A stretch of 64,000 nt of DNA from Leptodontidium sp. MPI-SDFR-AT-0119 (GCA_020726505.1 JAHLEZ010000025.1:1-64000), one strand, 5' to 3'. Positions 44,200 to 58,476 are shown, counted from the stretch's first letter. Program-made: numbers and translations. The notes: a model not told the origin generated them from the letters alone.

Positions 44200-47100
44200 T
44201 AAGTGCACTAAACATAATAAACCCCAACGCTCCTGCGACAGGCCATATTCTAAACCTCCGACTAAAGGCTCTAACGATCGAAAGCACCGCGAAAGAGGTT
44301 GCAAAGACTTAGTTAAGCTAGTATTACGTTAATGTTGTAGCTTGGAAAGTAGTAAACCTATAATCGTCTTTAACACCTAAGTCGACTAACAATGTATAAG
44401 CTACATCAACCCTAAAGCTATCGACAAATACCTAAATAAAAGGAACAAGTCCAAAAGAAACTAGTCCACCTCTTTACCCGATAATTACAAAGATATAATA
44501 GATCTATATAGTATAAGCTAAGGAATACTAGTACACGCTTGCTAAATAGACGAGTTAAAATAATAAATACATGGCTTTATATAATTAACTCTTTAAAACG
44601 ATAAACAATTCGCTTTTGAACTTTGCGATTAAGAAACTAAAGGGCAAAAGTAAACTAAGTATACAAAAGCTAATTAGCACACTTTAGCGCAATATAATAC
44701 TGTTAAAATCGTTAGTCCTTACCACGATAATTACAAAATACGAGAAGATTTTAAGGAAGGTATATAAGGAAAAAGTTAACGTTAACTAGTAAATAAAGGA
44801 CTTCTTAAAGACTTATAGGAATACTAAGCCGTATAATATACTTAACGTTAAAGGTACTATGGCTTTAAAAAAGTAGCTACGTATTATAGGAGCTTATATA
44901 TACCTTAACTAGGCAAATCCTATCCTTAGTACGATTATACGCGACGACTAACTTGGAAAGGAGTATAGTTTTACTCTTAATAATTATATTTAGGTGCTCC
45001 CTGGTATAAACTAAGAGTATATTATATTTAAGAAGCCTAGGCGTTAAGAAGGAGGTAGTAGTTAATACTTAACCCTTAAAGGAATAGACAATAGTGCGTC
45101 GGGCGCAAGCTCTAGCAAATCTCGCTTTCGTAGCCAAGGTAACTTATGCCTATGCGGTATAAATAACAAGTACTTCTTTAAGCCACTTAAGTATTAGAGA
45201 TTACGTTATATAATTGACGAAACGACTACTAAAGGTATAAAATATATACTAAACGCTAACGAAGTAACTATAATTCGTAAGAAGTTAGAGACTACAAACT
45301 TTAGGGAGCTTAAGGCCGCTATAGCTAAAGAAGGTTAAAAGTACGTTGTAATAGCCAAAATCACTAAAGCTAATAGTACTAGCACTTCTAAACCTACTAC
45401 TAACGCCAAAACAGCCGATACTACTGCACTTGCAGGAAATAAAGACAAAGGCAAAGTTACGTAAGAAGGGACAAGAAGTATTAACGCAATTATACTTAAC
45501 TTAAATCTCCTTAATAATATAATCTAGAATAACACTCTTAACGTTAGTATTTATAGTATTATAGAGTTCTAACGCTACCCTTTATTAGATAATACTTTAG
45601 TTAATAACTGCAGCGCGACTCACTTAGTTAATAGTATTAATAAACTAATCCTCGGCAGCTTTAAACGCACTATAAGAGAATCAGTTGACGCGGGCACTTT
45701 AAGCTTATTAATTATTAGGAAAGGTATACGCATCTTTGAAAACGCTATATATAAACCTATAGAACCGTACACTAGGAACCTGATACTATTTAATGTAACT
45801 ATTATAAAGGGGTTTAATGTTAATATTATCTTAAAGAGCCTTCTCGCACAATCGGGGGTGTGATATAATAGTGTTCACACGACTTTACGAGTAGGCAATG
45901 CTGGAAATAACTATGTAATAAGAAACTTGTAACGTAAGTGAAATCTTATAATATTTAAATATAAGCTTATTAATAATTACTCGCGCTTTCCACAATTGCG
46001 TGAATTTATAAAGACTCGTAAATCTCTTGTTATAATAATATACTTAACAATTAGTAAACGATTACACCCTCTTAAAAAGTATACCTTTTAATTAACTTAT
46101 AGTTTCTTACGACCCCGAAGCGACACAATATAAATATGGCACTTACGGGCTAGTTACCTTAGTAAAATGGCCTTAGAAGTTCTTGTGAAGTATACCCGCA
46201 ATGTTTAAATCGATGGAATTACAAGTATATAATGCGAAAGCTATGTTATAATATACTTAAACTAACGGCCATCGCGCAAAAAGTCAAATAACAAGTCCCT
46301 AAGACCTTTCTTTAAAGTCGCATAGGACCTATTTAACTACCTTATAAGCTACAATAGCACATACTAGCTATTAGTAATCAAGGACGAATACAATAAAAAG
46401 CTTTTTACATTTATACTCACGAATAAAGCTAATGAGTTAGTTATAAGAGTACTTAAAGCATTTAAGACATAAACCAGACGTTAATACGATTTAGCTATAT
46501 ACAAAGTCAGGTCTAACAACGACATATTAGTAATTAACACAAGATACTAAACCTAGTACGACCAATAGGCGTTAAATAATAGCATCAACCTAAAGCTTAC
46601 TCTTGTTTACACGCATGAGCCAAATAGAGGTGCAGAAAGAGCTAATGGGGAACTAATTGCTAAGGCCTTGAAAATGATAATAAGCGCTAATCTGCTATCT
46701 AAGCTATAGTCGGAGGCTATTTTAACAACTGCACACCTTTATAATATATCGCCATTAGCTAGGAGAGCCATGCGATCGCCAAACGAAGTGCTAAAGGCAT
46801 AGTTCAGGTAGTATTTTTAGTAGTACAATTTACACATGGTAAAAAGGTTGTTAATCGATTTAAGACCTGACTAAAGTAACACTTTTGCGTATGGCGCCAA
46901 AGCCTACGCGATAATTAAAGACTTATAAGCTCTCTGTAACGAGAGAAGCTTTAAGATTAACCCTAAGGGGCATATCAAATACCTGATTAGCTACTATACA
47001 ACTAATATATACAAGATCTAAATACCTTAGTTAAAGCGTATAATACGTACCCGAAACGTCGTTTTTAATAAGGCACAATTCTATAATAAGTAGGCAGTGG

Positions 47101-50006
47101 TTAACTAACCACTACTAATACTTAAATAAGTCGTTAATATATTTGCAAAGCCTAAGACCGCTTAGGACGCTAAGTTAACTATTAAACACGTAGTAAACGA
47201 GTATGCGAAGGCGAAAAAGAGTACTAAATTAAACAGGCTACTATTTAACCTAATAAAAGTCGACGAAGTTTCTATAAAGGTAATCTTGCACGTAACTACT
47301 AAGGCGGGACTACTTATTCTACGAAAGCACTAGAATAAGATAATACTATTAAATTCACGAATTAACATGTTAAAGAATAATATAAAGCTTAATAAGAATA
47401 ATATAAAAGTTTTAGTAATAATAAAAAGCCTAAGTATACTAAGATAAACTCCAAGCTAAATATAACGAAATAAACATATTAAGCCTAAAAGAAATGCCCT
47501 AAGTGCGAAACCACTACACCAAATTAAGGATACGCGCAAATTAATACCTTAAGTTATAATTTAGAATAAAGCACGAAACAGTTAGAGTCAATTACTAAAC
47601 TAACCTGAAGTAACTAATATAGGTCTAAGAAGTGCATTATAGCACGAAAACACCTCGTTTAAGGAGAATTACGACGACGAGCTAAAGAGAAAATAACAAC
47701 TACTCTTAAAAAACACACTATTAAAGACAATAACACAACTCCTATTAAACAAAACTATGTCTTAAGAGACCTTAAACGAAGTGCTACGAGCACTAAACCA
47801 AAGTTAATTGCACCTTATTACTTAAGCTTAGCAAAGACGAAAAGCTAAAGAAATAATACAATTAAATAAATAGTTAAAGATTAAGCCGGGAGTATACTCC
47901 TTTATAATAAGGAAGCTTTTAAGCGCTAAATCTATAAACTAAAAAAACAAGAATCATACGTAAATCGCATCCTTTATTACGATATTTTAGAATAAAGACG
48001 TAACACGAGAAGATAATAAAAATTATAAAACTATATATATTATCTTTATAGCTGCAGCTAGTGGCGAAATAATTAAAGTATAAAAAACAGCAAGCTTTAA
48101 AATAACATAACTACATTAAGTAAAGCTTCCGACAGTACTAAAGTACTAGTAAAACCTAAACTAGCACTTATAAGAAAAACGCTTCCGAGAGGACGCACGT
48201 AAGGAGTTAAAGAACCTCCAAGCTAGGAAATACTTGTTAGATTTTGACTTCGGTAACTCGTGCCGATTCTACGCGAGAATAGCCGGAGTAATCTCCACTG
48301 CTTACGCGGACCGGAAATTACTCTCGTATTCGATTACGTAGTCCGTAAGAGCCACGTAATCGACTACGTAGTCGTCGAAGCTTCTAGAGAAGCTAATATT
48401 ATGTATATAATTACCGAAGAGCCCTTATGGCTTTTCTCTCAAGCAAGCAATCTACTTTGTCTCTAATCACGTGTTCACCTACTGCGCTTCCTCTCTTCTC
48501 ATTGGCCCACCTATTTCTCACAATACTAATATATTATGCTTAGGGCAAACGCTAAAACGACGCTTATATTACTAAAATAGGTATTTACTTATAAAGTTAA
48601 CTTAACTAAATAGCTTATACGCACTAAATCGCGTATTATTACTAGGGATAACCTGCAAGAGGATACTATTATATTCTCCACGTACGCCTTTACACTAACG
48701 GCGAGGTCTTTTCGTATTATAATAGCCCTAGCAGCCTAATTTAACCTAAAAGTTAAGTAATACGACATCGTAAACGCTTTTGTTAATACAAAACGAAACG
48801 AATAAAGTGCACTCGTTTACTATTACTTTCCTAACCATTTTAAGTAACCTAGCATAGCTATAAAGATTAATAGGGCCTTATATAGCCTACGCGACTCTCT
48901 AGCCTTATAGTATAGCGACTTCTTAGTTACACTTAAAAGCCTTAGTTTAAAGCCACTTGTAAAAGAGCCCTGCATATTTACAAACAATAAGCGCATAATG
49001 TTTATAATCTTCTACGTAGATGATATACAAGTGTTATACTACAAGTCAAACCTTATTACAGTAGCTAAAATTACTAATGGCCTTAATAAAGCCTACGAGT
49101 TGATTATAATAGGTAACGTAGAGTAGTTTTTAGGGGTACGAATTATACGAGACAAATATACGAAAATAATTACGTTAGTCCACGACACGTATATAAAGAA
49201 GGTAGCCCGGAAATTTAGCTTAATAAATGGCAACTGCCCGAGCACCCCTCTACTATACTACGACCTAATTAAAAACACTAGTAAAGCGACGAAGGCACAA
49301 ATCAAAAAGTACTAAGAAAAGGTCGGATCCGTCTTATATACGACTGTCATAATTAGACTAGACGTAGCTTTTACAGCTTCACAGCTATCGCAATTCTTAA
49401 CGAACCTAAGCCAAAAGCACCTATAGGCTATTAATTAAATAATATGTTACTTATTTAATACACGCTTCTTAGGGATTATTTATAATTATTAATAACATAA
49501 AACGCAACTTGTAATAGCGTCTAATGCCTCTTTTATAAATAATTTAGAAACTAGGCGTTCTTTATAAGAGCTTATTATTCTTTTATTTAGGGATATTATA
49601 CTTTAGAAAGTATTTAAGTAAGACATAATTACTACCTCGACTACAAAAGCTAAGCCCTTAGAAGTAAAGCGAATTGCAAAGGAGGTTATAGTATTACAAA
49701 GGCTCTTTAAAGAAATACACCTTAATATAAGGTACTCCTAAAACATCTTTTATAACAATTAATAAATAATTAGGCTTATAATTAAAGAGAACTAACGCAT
49801 ATCGACTAAGCTTAAGTACGTTAATACTTAAAATATGTAACTACGCTAGGAGTACTAAAAAGGCAATTTTAAAGTTATATACCTATCCACGAGTGAAATG
49901 TACGCTAATGGCCTTATTAAAAACCTCTCACGCCAGAAGTTTAAGACCTTCTTAGTACTACTTAACCTACAAGATACTAGGGCGTTAGTAAAAGAGCTCA
50001 ATTAAA
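44200..50006 (+). pseudogene. Copia element 2 gag-pol, RIP-decayed, interrupted by a solo LTR
   Basis: Read through stops, the + strand gives a gag zinc-knuckle region near 45120-45190 (CLCG...), then the protease near 45590-45890, where the NCSATHLVN block is related to the family's LDTxCTxHVVN. The integrase lies at about 46130-46870 (KYTRNV, FNYLISYNS, YLLVIKDEYNKKLFTF, TYTHEPNRGAERANGEL, LYNISPLA). The reverse transcriptase is at about 48640-49260 (YDIVNAFVNTK, RALYSLRDSLAL, EPCIFTNNKRIMFIIFYVDD, YIKKVARKFSL). RNase H follows to about 50006 (ASNASFINNLETRRS). The LTR at 48235 splits it before the RT. Confidence 0.88.
48235..48522 (+). mobile_element. Solo LTR nested in Copia element 2, exact target duplication
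   Basis: 288 bp, TGTTAGATTT...TTCTCACA, flanked by atact at 48230-48234 and 48523-48527. Confidence 0.94.
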
Positions 50007-51300
50007 GCTTGCACTTTACTGCAAAACACACTTTTTTGTTTTCCTTTGTATTTTTTTTAAGGTAATATAATTACATTAAGCATGTCCTTTTCAAGTTATT
50101 AAAGGGCAGAAATTCCATTCCGGCCAAAGCCACAACTAAACTAACGTAAAGTAAGTACATAAGGGCTCGTTCCTAAGCTACTTATAAGGTAACAAACTAT
50201 AACTTTAAAAAGGCACGTTTTTAAGCCGCTATTAAGCCGCGAATTAAACTACTAATAAGTCCATTAGCTCTACTAGTAACTCCTTAATACGGCGGCGGCG
50301 GGCAGCCACATCACTAGCGATAGCACTAGCACTAACATCACGTATAAGTAAGAGAATTAGGCGGGGGGTAACTAGGGCTAAAGTGGCGGCGGCGGCGACT
50401 AAGCCAAAGTTAGTACGTTTAAAGTCTATTTGTAAAAACAAGGTAAATATACTAGGTAATATAGTAACTAAAGTAGCAACTAAGGCGGCGGCTAAGCCTA
50501 TTAGTATATTTAAAGTATATTTTATAAAGGTAAAGTAAACATACTAAGGGTAACAATTACTTCTCAAACTAAAGCCCAGAGACGTCTTAACTACTATTTA
50601 AAGTTAACTAGCTTTAAAAATACAAGAACTAAAGTGAAACTTACGTGAGTGCGATTAGCACCGCGCTTCTCCTCTACAAAGGCCACAAAAGTAACCGCAA
50701 TACTAGGCCTAATAGAATCGGTATAACTATGATTCTAACTATAGCACCGCAAGTACCGCACTAAGCCAACTACGCTTTAGTAAATACTAATAAGAAAAGC
50801 ACCTTTTAAGGCAGCTTTTACGTATGTTAAGTAGGGAACTTCCTTATTAGTACTTGCCTTAGCGCAACGGCGAGGGGTAGCTAAGGTGGGGGCGGGGGTA
50901 AGCGAGGGGATGCGAGGGCAAGCCGCAAGTTATTATAATATATTAAAACTATTCTTAAAAGAATAAAAAGTATAAGAGAAACTTACACTTCTTATTACAC
51001 GAATAACGGCGGCGTTAGCGACGCGGGCGGCTTTAGTAGCTTTTCGACGAGACGAAACACAAGCTATTTTAAAGTATAATACGCTTAAAGAGGGAAGTTA
51101 CGATAGGGGGGGGCACTTACTTATATACTCACGCCTATTTATTTAGTATATTTACTTAGCTATTACTTATCATTTTTCCTTATTATCTGTTACTTTTATA
51201 TTATTAATTATATATTATATATCGATTTCCTATTATTTATTATATTTACTTAGCACTTGTTTACTTCGCTAAGCTTGTTCTTGTCCTTGGCAAGGGGGTG

Positions 51301-51503
51301 TGTAGTGTAGGCTCTGGTAGGCCAGCTAAGCGAGCCCTATTAAAGGCGACCTGGCCAAAGCGCGACCGACAGATATTTAGTAGGGAGCTCAAAAAGCTCC
51401 ATGTAGAGTAGAGTAATACAACGATCAATTACAATACTGCGCATACCTCAATAATACGTCAAATTCGCCTTTGTGGAGCCTCTAGGCATGCTCTTGCACG
51501 ACA
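51301..51503 (+). repeat. 3' LTR of Copia element 2
   Basis: Pairs with 43723-43918 and ends TTGCACGACA. Confidence 0.88.
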
Positions 51504-51506
51504 ACA

Positions 51507-52175
51507 ATTGATTAGGCTTAAATGCGGTATATTTCTTAACCTTTTGCCTTAGACTTCTAGGAAGATTTCTAAGTAGGCTCTTCGGGCCGGGCTTAATTTC
51601 TAGTGTTAATATATAGACGCGCGAGTTAAAGAGAGGAGCTAATAGCTAATTTAACTAAGGGATAACGAATTCTTAATAAGTCGTTTATCTTAGGCCCCGT
51701 ATTAAGATATTAAAGCCGGCGCTGTATTATGTGTTAAATAACGATTAATTCGAGAACGACGTTGTTGTCTTAACTTCCTACCTAAGAGCCTACTTTAAGA
51801 AGTCGATAGTAACTATTTTAGTCTTAGGTGTACAAGTATCTCGTATTAGTTATAGCGAAGTTATAGCGAAGTAGTTAGTGTAGGCTTAAGATTAATAACT
51901 ATTTATTAAAGCGCACCTAAAGATAATGTACTAGTAAAAAGAGGGGTTAACTATTAAATCCTATTACGTAATAGCGCTATTCCTAACTGGGGTGCGCTAT
52001 TACACGTAATAGACTCTTATTGCTTTAGTTAAAGGGCCTAGTAAATAAGTAAGAGTATTACATGCTTACTAAATATAATATAAACCGGAAATCGAGCAAG
52101 TAAAAGGTTATAACCAGACGCGTGTTAAAACATACATATACTATACAACTACAACCGCTTGCTTCTGGATATACT
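51507..52175. other. AT-rich segment between two retroelements
   Basis: A + strand conceptual frame at about 51690-51900 (LKPALYYVLNNDY, SIVTILVLGVQVSRISYSEV) has few stops and may be old coding sequence, but I cannot name it. An inverted ATTACGTAATAGCGC / GCGCTATTACACGTAAT motif lies near 51962-52003. Confidence 0.35.
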
Positions 52176-52477
52176 TGTTACGACCTCCGATGCGCCTCGT
52201 ATTCTAACCGACACGGGCTCGTAACATCGCTGGCTATGCGACGGCGCTAAGCCTAATTAAGAAGACTAGGAGGCGAGCATACGATATATTAATATAAATA
52301 GCGTTCGACTACGCTAGGCCCTATTAAGAGAGTCCTTTATATATTTATACTAGAGCTTCCTCTTATAAAGAGCTCTCTTTTCCTCTTTGTCTTTTCTTCT
52401 CGATTTTAAGTATAGCTTTAGGCTTAAATATAAAGCTAAAGTTAACTCGCCGTATTAGCCTCTTATTAGCCGTAATA
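52176..52477 (+). repeat. 5' LTR of a truncated Gypsy element
   Basis: Begins TGTTACGACCTCCGATGCGC and ends CGTAATA (CGTAACA in the copy at 58677-58977). Gag-like sequence follows to its right. Flanking 5-mers do not match (atact/taaaa), as expected for one LTR of a longer element. Confidence 0.85.
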
Positions 52478-52789
52478 TAAAAAAAAGACTAATACTCCTT
52501 TGTTATAAAGCGTTATATTTCACTTAGTCTTACGCCTTATTGACCTGCCCTTGTAGTAAGTTAATAATAAGCCTTAATACCTTAGCTTATTTAATAGATA
52601 AGTACTACTTTGCCTTAGTAGTAAACTATCCTAGAGAAAGCTAAATATTCTTTCGTAATTAACTTACTTTATTATAACTTAATACGCGTCGCTGTTTCGG
52701 AACGTATATTTAATTAACAAATCAATTAATAACCTTAAATACCCCTTAACCCTATATTACTAATACTACCGACTTTTCCCCCTCGTTAG

Positions 52790-53320
52790 CGAAGCTTTAA
52801 AGAAAGAAGCGCACCTTTACGGCTAGGCTTTATTAATACCCTTATCCCTTTAGTTAAAACTCTTTTAAAAGAACTAGATAGCTTTAAAGGATTTAATTCG
52901 GACTCGAAAGACAAACCCCAGAGCTTCGTCGACGCATCGCCGGAGCCTACTAATATAAAGGGCCTTACCCCTACTTAAAAAAATAAAAGTAAATTAGCTA
53001 ATTAAGGACTCCGTTAGCTTTATTATCGCCGCCGCTATTATATAAGCCCTTACTTAATATATTATTAATAACCCTTATTAAGAGACTCGTACTCTTTCTC
53101 CTCCTCACGACCGGTTAACGCGTGCTCTTATAGCGGACCTTTAGTTAACCGCCGACTATTACCTCCCTAAGCTAAACTTTATTATCCCTACTATTAAGCC
53201 TAATAAAGTCAAGTACCCCTGTACCCCCTTTAACGACTATAAGGGCGAAATTAAATACGACGCCTAAAAGATAAATATAAAGCTCTTTATTTAAAAGTAC
53301 TTAACTAACTTCTTTACTAT
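52790..53320 (+). pseudogene. Gypsy gag N-terminal part, truncated by a LINE
   Basis: The + strand reads SFKGFNSDSKDKPQSFVDAS and other gag-like acidic sequence. It is homologous, inverted, to 27450-27980. Cut at about 53325 by a LINE fragment. Confidence 0.6.
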
Positions 53321-53324
53321 ATGG

Positions 53325-55003
53325 CTTGTGTTACTAGCGTAGCCGACTATGGTTCTATATTATGGTGGAAAATCAATTGCCCTAATAAGGCTATGATTAG
53401 ACCATTTCAAGCTTTATAAAACCTAGCTACTAAGAAAATATTAGGGGTCTTTAAAACAGCACCTATAATTCCATTAGAGCTTGAAGCAGCTTTACCTCCA
53501 CCTAATATTAGACTAAATCATACAAGTCGGCGCTATATTCTCCGCGCCTTAAAACTTAATAAAAAACACCCTATTAGGCTCGAAGTTGAAAAGGTTATTA
53601 CAAGAGTTAATGAGGAGTATGACTTACTAAGTATTTTACCTGAGTCAATTACTACTATTTCAAGCCTAGTTCATTCAATATATTATATAATTGACTTTAA
53701 TACTTTAAAAGTAATAAGGCACTTTTATTTCCCTCCATAAGAAAGAGAAGTACCTTATATTTTTAGAATATCTAAGTTGTCTAAAGAAGACGAAGCTAAG
53801 GCTCACTTACAATACTTACAAAGTATTTATAATAGTCGGAATACTTCTATTTATACAGACGGCTCTCAGACTCCTGAAGGGTGCGGAGTAGGCTATAGCG
53901 TAGCTGTTTATACACATACACAAGGATATCCCCTTATACCTACATTTACAAAAATAGGTAATTTAGGGGAGGCCGAATTAGTATATAACGGCGAGCTAGA
54001 AGCTATTACACAAGCTATAGAATACGCTAGTAGTACGGCGAAAGAAGGGGATAATTTTACAGTCTTTTTAGATAATCAAGCCGCTCTCTTAAGACTAAAA
54101 ACTCCCTCAGATAACCCGGGGCAAAGCCAACAAATTAGAGCTATATTAGCGTCTAAGGCTATTAATAGTCTAAATACTAGTATAACTTTAGCTTAAGTCC
54201 TAGGTCACTCTAATATAATTGGAAATGAAAAAGTAGACAAATTAGCTAAAATAGCTACTATGTCGTCTATTAATTCTAATAATACTTCTTTTGCGTATTT
54301 AAGAGTTAAACTAAGTAGTCAAAAGAAGAATGAAATTGGAGCTAATATAACTCAAAATATCAATTCTCAAACCCTAAAAACGTACTCTAAAAAGTATACA
54401 TACAAAATAGCTAAAAAGCTACTTTTACCTACTAGTATTCTAAGAGAAACAAGCAGCTCTTTTTACCAATTAAAACTAGGGCATGGATACTTAAAAGCCT
54501 ACTTATATAAGCTAGGGCTAGCGTCTAATAACAAGTGTAAATGTGGTAGTATTAAAATTACAGAACACTTATTACTTAGTTGTAAATACTATAAATTAGA
54601 GCGTAAAAAACTCTATTCTAGTATTAAAAGCAACTTAGAAATTAGGACTATTACTATTCCCGTTTTATTACATACACAAATTAGAATTAAAGAAATACTA
54701 GTATTCTTAAAAGAGACTAGTATATGTACAAGGAAATGGCACCAAGAGAGGCTAAGGAGTAAAGAAGAAGAAAAAGATTAGGCTATTAGGCCTTAATTTG
54801 TACTTTCATTTAGTTATTTCCTTTGTTTTTTGATTTTAATTTTCTTATAAGTTATAAGGAGAATGTTCCCAAATGTACAGTCGCAGTCTAATTCGAACTG
54901 AATTTTATATATAATAATTAGCCACGCTAGTAGACTAGCCGTGCTACATAGTTTCTAACTAATACAGCACGTTAAAAGGAAAAAAAAAAAAAAAAAAAAA
55001 AAA
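53325..55003 (+). mobile_element. 5'-truncated LINE with RNase H and A24 tail
   Basis: A Tad/I-type LINE 3' portion. The end of the RT region (VADYGSILW) is at about 53345. RNase H follows at 53777-54250: YTDGSQTPEG, LVYNGELEA, VFLDNQAAL, VLGHSNIIGNE, i.e. the D-E-D-H set. Trp before VLGH is TAA at 54194-54196. The C-terminal CKCGSIKITEHLLLSC knuckle and the stop at 54781 follow. 24 consecutive A at 54980-55003 are the retrotransposition tail. 5' truncation is typical of target-primed reverse transcription. Little decay compared with neighbours. Confidence 0.88.
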
Positions 55004-55843
55004 GGAGTTAGTACGAGGACGCACCCTTAGTCTTTAAAGGGGGGAACGACATACTGCCGCACATTAAAATCATCAAAATAATCGCCAAACCGACTTCGTA
55101 CTACTAAGAACTACGATTTAAGACACCTTAATATTATAGCAAACACGAAGAAGAGCTTATATAGCCCTAAATAAGTTAGAAAGAACATTAACCTCACGCT
55201 ACAAGAATACTTATTTCTTAAAGTAAAACTTAATAAGAAACTAGCGCCTTTATAGACTACTTGCCGTATACGAATATATAATAAGTTTAAAACGAGACTA
55301 CTATTATTAAGCTAACGATATTCTAAGCAACAAAAAGTAACTTCGTTTAAATAGGCTAATTATTAGGCTTGATCCGTAAGACTAAATTCTAAAACAGTAA
55401 GTTAAACCTATGGCCTAGGCTAGAAATTCGAGTCCAACGTGCTAGACACCCCGAAGAATACAAACGTAATATACTTAGGCGCTAACTCTCGGCAATTAAT
55501 AAAAAGAAAAGAAATAACAAAATAAGTCTATTATTCCTAAGGACAAAGCCAACACTTATAAAGCCATTAAACCCTAATATAATACATAGCGATTTATAAA
55601 GGACAATACTAAGAGCACTATCGATAAACTAGCCTTAAACTAGTAAGTAGATTACACGATTTATATAAGGCAGGCAAAAGTCTAAGAAATCTCTTAACGA
55701 AGAGCCAATAACACACTCAGAATCAAAGCCGTATTCTCTAAAACCTTAAGTTAATAACTATAATATAGCTAACGCTAACCCTACCCCACGTACTAGAGAT
55801 CTAAGTATACTATTGGCCGACGACTCTTAATTAGTGAACCTTT
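55004..55843. other. RIP-type AT-rich sequence of unknown origin
   Basis: Begins with a purine run (TTTAAAGGGGGGAAC at 55034-55048) resembling a polypurine tract, so the tail of another LTR element may lie here. I could not classify it. Confidence 0.35.
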
Positions 55844-58476
55844 TAGGGATTGAGTGTTAATCGACTACCCTTAATTAGCTCTATCTAAAGTCTCTCGCTT
55901 GTTAAGTCAAGGCCCCTTTTATATATACGTCGATACTTCTTAATCCCTTCTTGTCGAAAAGTCTGAAAAAATAAAGACTTCTTTTGCTATTTATTAATAC
56001 TAATAAATAAAAAGTAATATACTTCGCACTTAAAGTACTAGTAAGAGACTGTAAGTTATAGACAACTTTTAAATATAGTATAATAGTTCTACGACTATAA
56101 TAGACTTATAAGTAAGAGTGCCGCTATTCTAGGCTTATATTAATATCGCTAAAGTAATAAAGACTTTATACCCTCGACCTCTAATTAAGTTTAGTAATAA
56201 GTACTAGTAACTAATTAAGGCTAAGGGAGCGACCTTAGGTGTTCTTATAAATGTTTCGTTACCACTTATTATATTATTCCGAAAGGTGTTATTAAGTAGA
56301 ACGGACAAGGACAAAGCTAACAACTTATAGAGTAACTAATTAAAAGTTAAGTCTAACTTCGACCTCGAGATCAACAATAAGTTCTTTAATCCCTATTAAA
56401 GAACTAAAGTAATTAAGAGACTTTAATTAAGACTAAACCACTATTCCGAGAAGATCTCTAGCTAATAGGACCCTATAGTATACTATCTTATACTTAGTTA
56501 TTACTAGCTTAATAATACTTGAGTTAATTAAACTCTTTTGCCCCTAAAAAGTTTAATTGTTTCAAAGACCCTTTGTTAGCTTTAATAATAAGAGGTGACT
56601 TACTTATCAAGGGGAGAAGGGGCTATTTCTATTATATTAAGAACTAAGAACCTATTATAGCCTCTTAACCCTGCTCGACGTATTACGACCGTTAGTTTTC
56701 CTACTCCTCCTGGCTTTCTACTATAAACCTTCGAAGTTGGCGGATCTAGCCTCTACCTTATTTAACTAATTAATTAATAAGAGACTAACAGAATAATATC
56801 ACTTATCTTCAGTAGTATAACTTACGCAAGTATAATAAGAGCGTATTTATAAAAAAACCCGAAAGTTACTTAGTGACTTATTACTAAGGGAAGATCAATA
56901 CGACGCGACACGTACGTTTTTAGCCTAAAAGATAAAATTTAATATAAGTAGTCGCACGAGGTAGCCTTAATTCCTATTAGTTTACGAACCTAAAGAAAAC
57001 AAATGGCATCGTTTCTTTAACTTATAAAGAGAATATAAGCACTAGCGCTACAAAGAGGTTAAACAGTTTAATACTTAATTAAATAACGTTAAGGTAAAGT
57101 TTTAGAGTTCACTTTAGTTACTTCTTAAAACACGAGTTAAGGACTAAAGACAGTAATCACATTATGATTAGTGTAAGAAAGGTGTTAGTATAATCTGTGA
57201 ATAACTAATTAAGTACAAGAGAAGAAATAAGAGTATAACTCACGAAGTTAAGGCGTGTTAAGACCTTTATAATGTTAACCTTTAGTATTAAAGCTAAGAG
57301 CGTTTAAGCTAAAATAAAGCGAACCGATTTTAATGGCACCTCTAAGGTGGCTAACAACGAAGAACTCTTCTTGAAGGTCTACGACGAGTTAATAAAGCTT
57401 AAATAGTGTTGTAGAAGGTCAACTCACTACGTTGAGGCGACTTAACTTTATATTAAAGTTACTATTTAGAGATTAAGGTACGGAATACTAAGGAGAGACT
57501 ACGCACAAGTTAACGCAAGTGTTATATTAAAGTTATTACTCGACAGGAAGAAAAGCAAGGAAAAGCTCTCTATTACGTCACTTCTACGACTAGGCAATAG
57601 CAAAGTTAAAGGTATTAAGCTCTAATAACGCGCTAAAGTTAATAGTGAAGGCTAAAGTTATTGTCCTAAAAGTACTAAATATAAAGAAGTTAGCGGTAAA
57701 GAGACCTCTAAGAGTACTAGAGTCATAGTAACTAAAGTCATTATTAAACAAAAGGAGATCTTGCCTTAATAGTATAAAGAAAAGTAATAGTAAAGTCAAT
57801 CTTAATATAAGCTTAGCGGGGAAGTTTACTTTCTTTAAAAGTATTATAATAAAAAAAGGTATAAGAGGTATTATTTAATTAATAGAAAAAAGGAGGAAAG
57901 AGATCGAGACGTATTAAGGTACTTTATAAAGAGAATAGTGTCAAGGAGAGATTATTATATTTAAAAAGTTGAAGTTAAAAAGTTAGTAGGGGAGAGCTAG
58001 CCTTATATAGGGGGGCAAGAAGATGCTAAGCGAGACGATTATTTGCTTTAAAAGTAATAAGTCAACTATCACGGGACTTTATATATACTAGTTATATAGT
58101 ATCTTACTGACGATTTAAGACGCTCTAATTAGTTATTTACTTCTTTTTAGTATATATTACTCGAGGACGAGTAGAGTCTTTGAAGGGGGGGACGTATATG
58201 GCGGGGACAGCCGCTAATTTCTTTTGTTATATAACTGGGCTAGTCCTTTATATATATAAGGAGTCAACACTTAATTACAAAACGTCAAGAACGCAACACT
58301 AAATATATTCTATTTATTAGAACCTTTTCCCTCCCCTCCTTTGCCGATTCGTACTCTCTAAATATGTGATATCTTTAGATTTGATTAATCTGTTATTTAT
58401 AAAGCCTAGAATCTCCTCCGGTGGCTCGTTACATACTACCCTCTTATTGTGTGGATTAGGATTCGTCCCTCCCACA
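55844..58476 (+). mobile_element. Unclassified LTR retroelement, 3' part, copy A
   Basis: At least 2.35 kb of internal sequence plus a 3' LTR at about 58193-58476 (starts near GTATATGGCGGGGACAG, ends CCCTCCCACA), preceded by a polypurine run AAGGGGGGGA. The whole is repeated inverted at 61381-64000. Conceptual coding shows no RT, integrase or RNase H motif, so it may be a gag-like or captured gene of a non-autonomous element. The left end is set only by where the window's other copy ends. Confidence 0.7.

Larger units (their letters stand above)
43723..51503 (+). mobile_element. Ty1/Copia LTR retrotransposon 2
   Basis: LTRs at 43723-43918 and 51301-51503 share TGT(C/A)GTG(C/T)AGG starts, a GGTAGGCC block, and TTGTGGAGCC near the end. 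GCACGA(C/T)A at the end is the inverse of the TGTCGTGC start. A purine-rich tract (AAGGGGG) precedes the 3' LTR. Internal coding is gag, protease, integrase, RT, RNase H on the + strand. A 5-bp duplication is not certain: the near match actga / attga sits 3 bp off the LTR end. A solo LTR is nested at 48235. Confidence 0.9.

Noticed and set aside
43723..51511. Exact 5-bp duplication around Copia element 2 (actga / attga)
   Set aside because: The right-hand match lies 3 bp beyond the best LTR end and differs by one transition; not firm enough to state.
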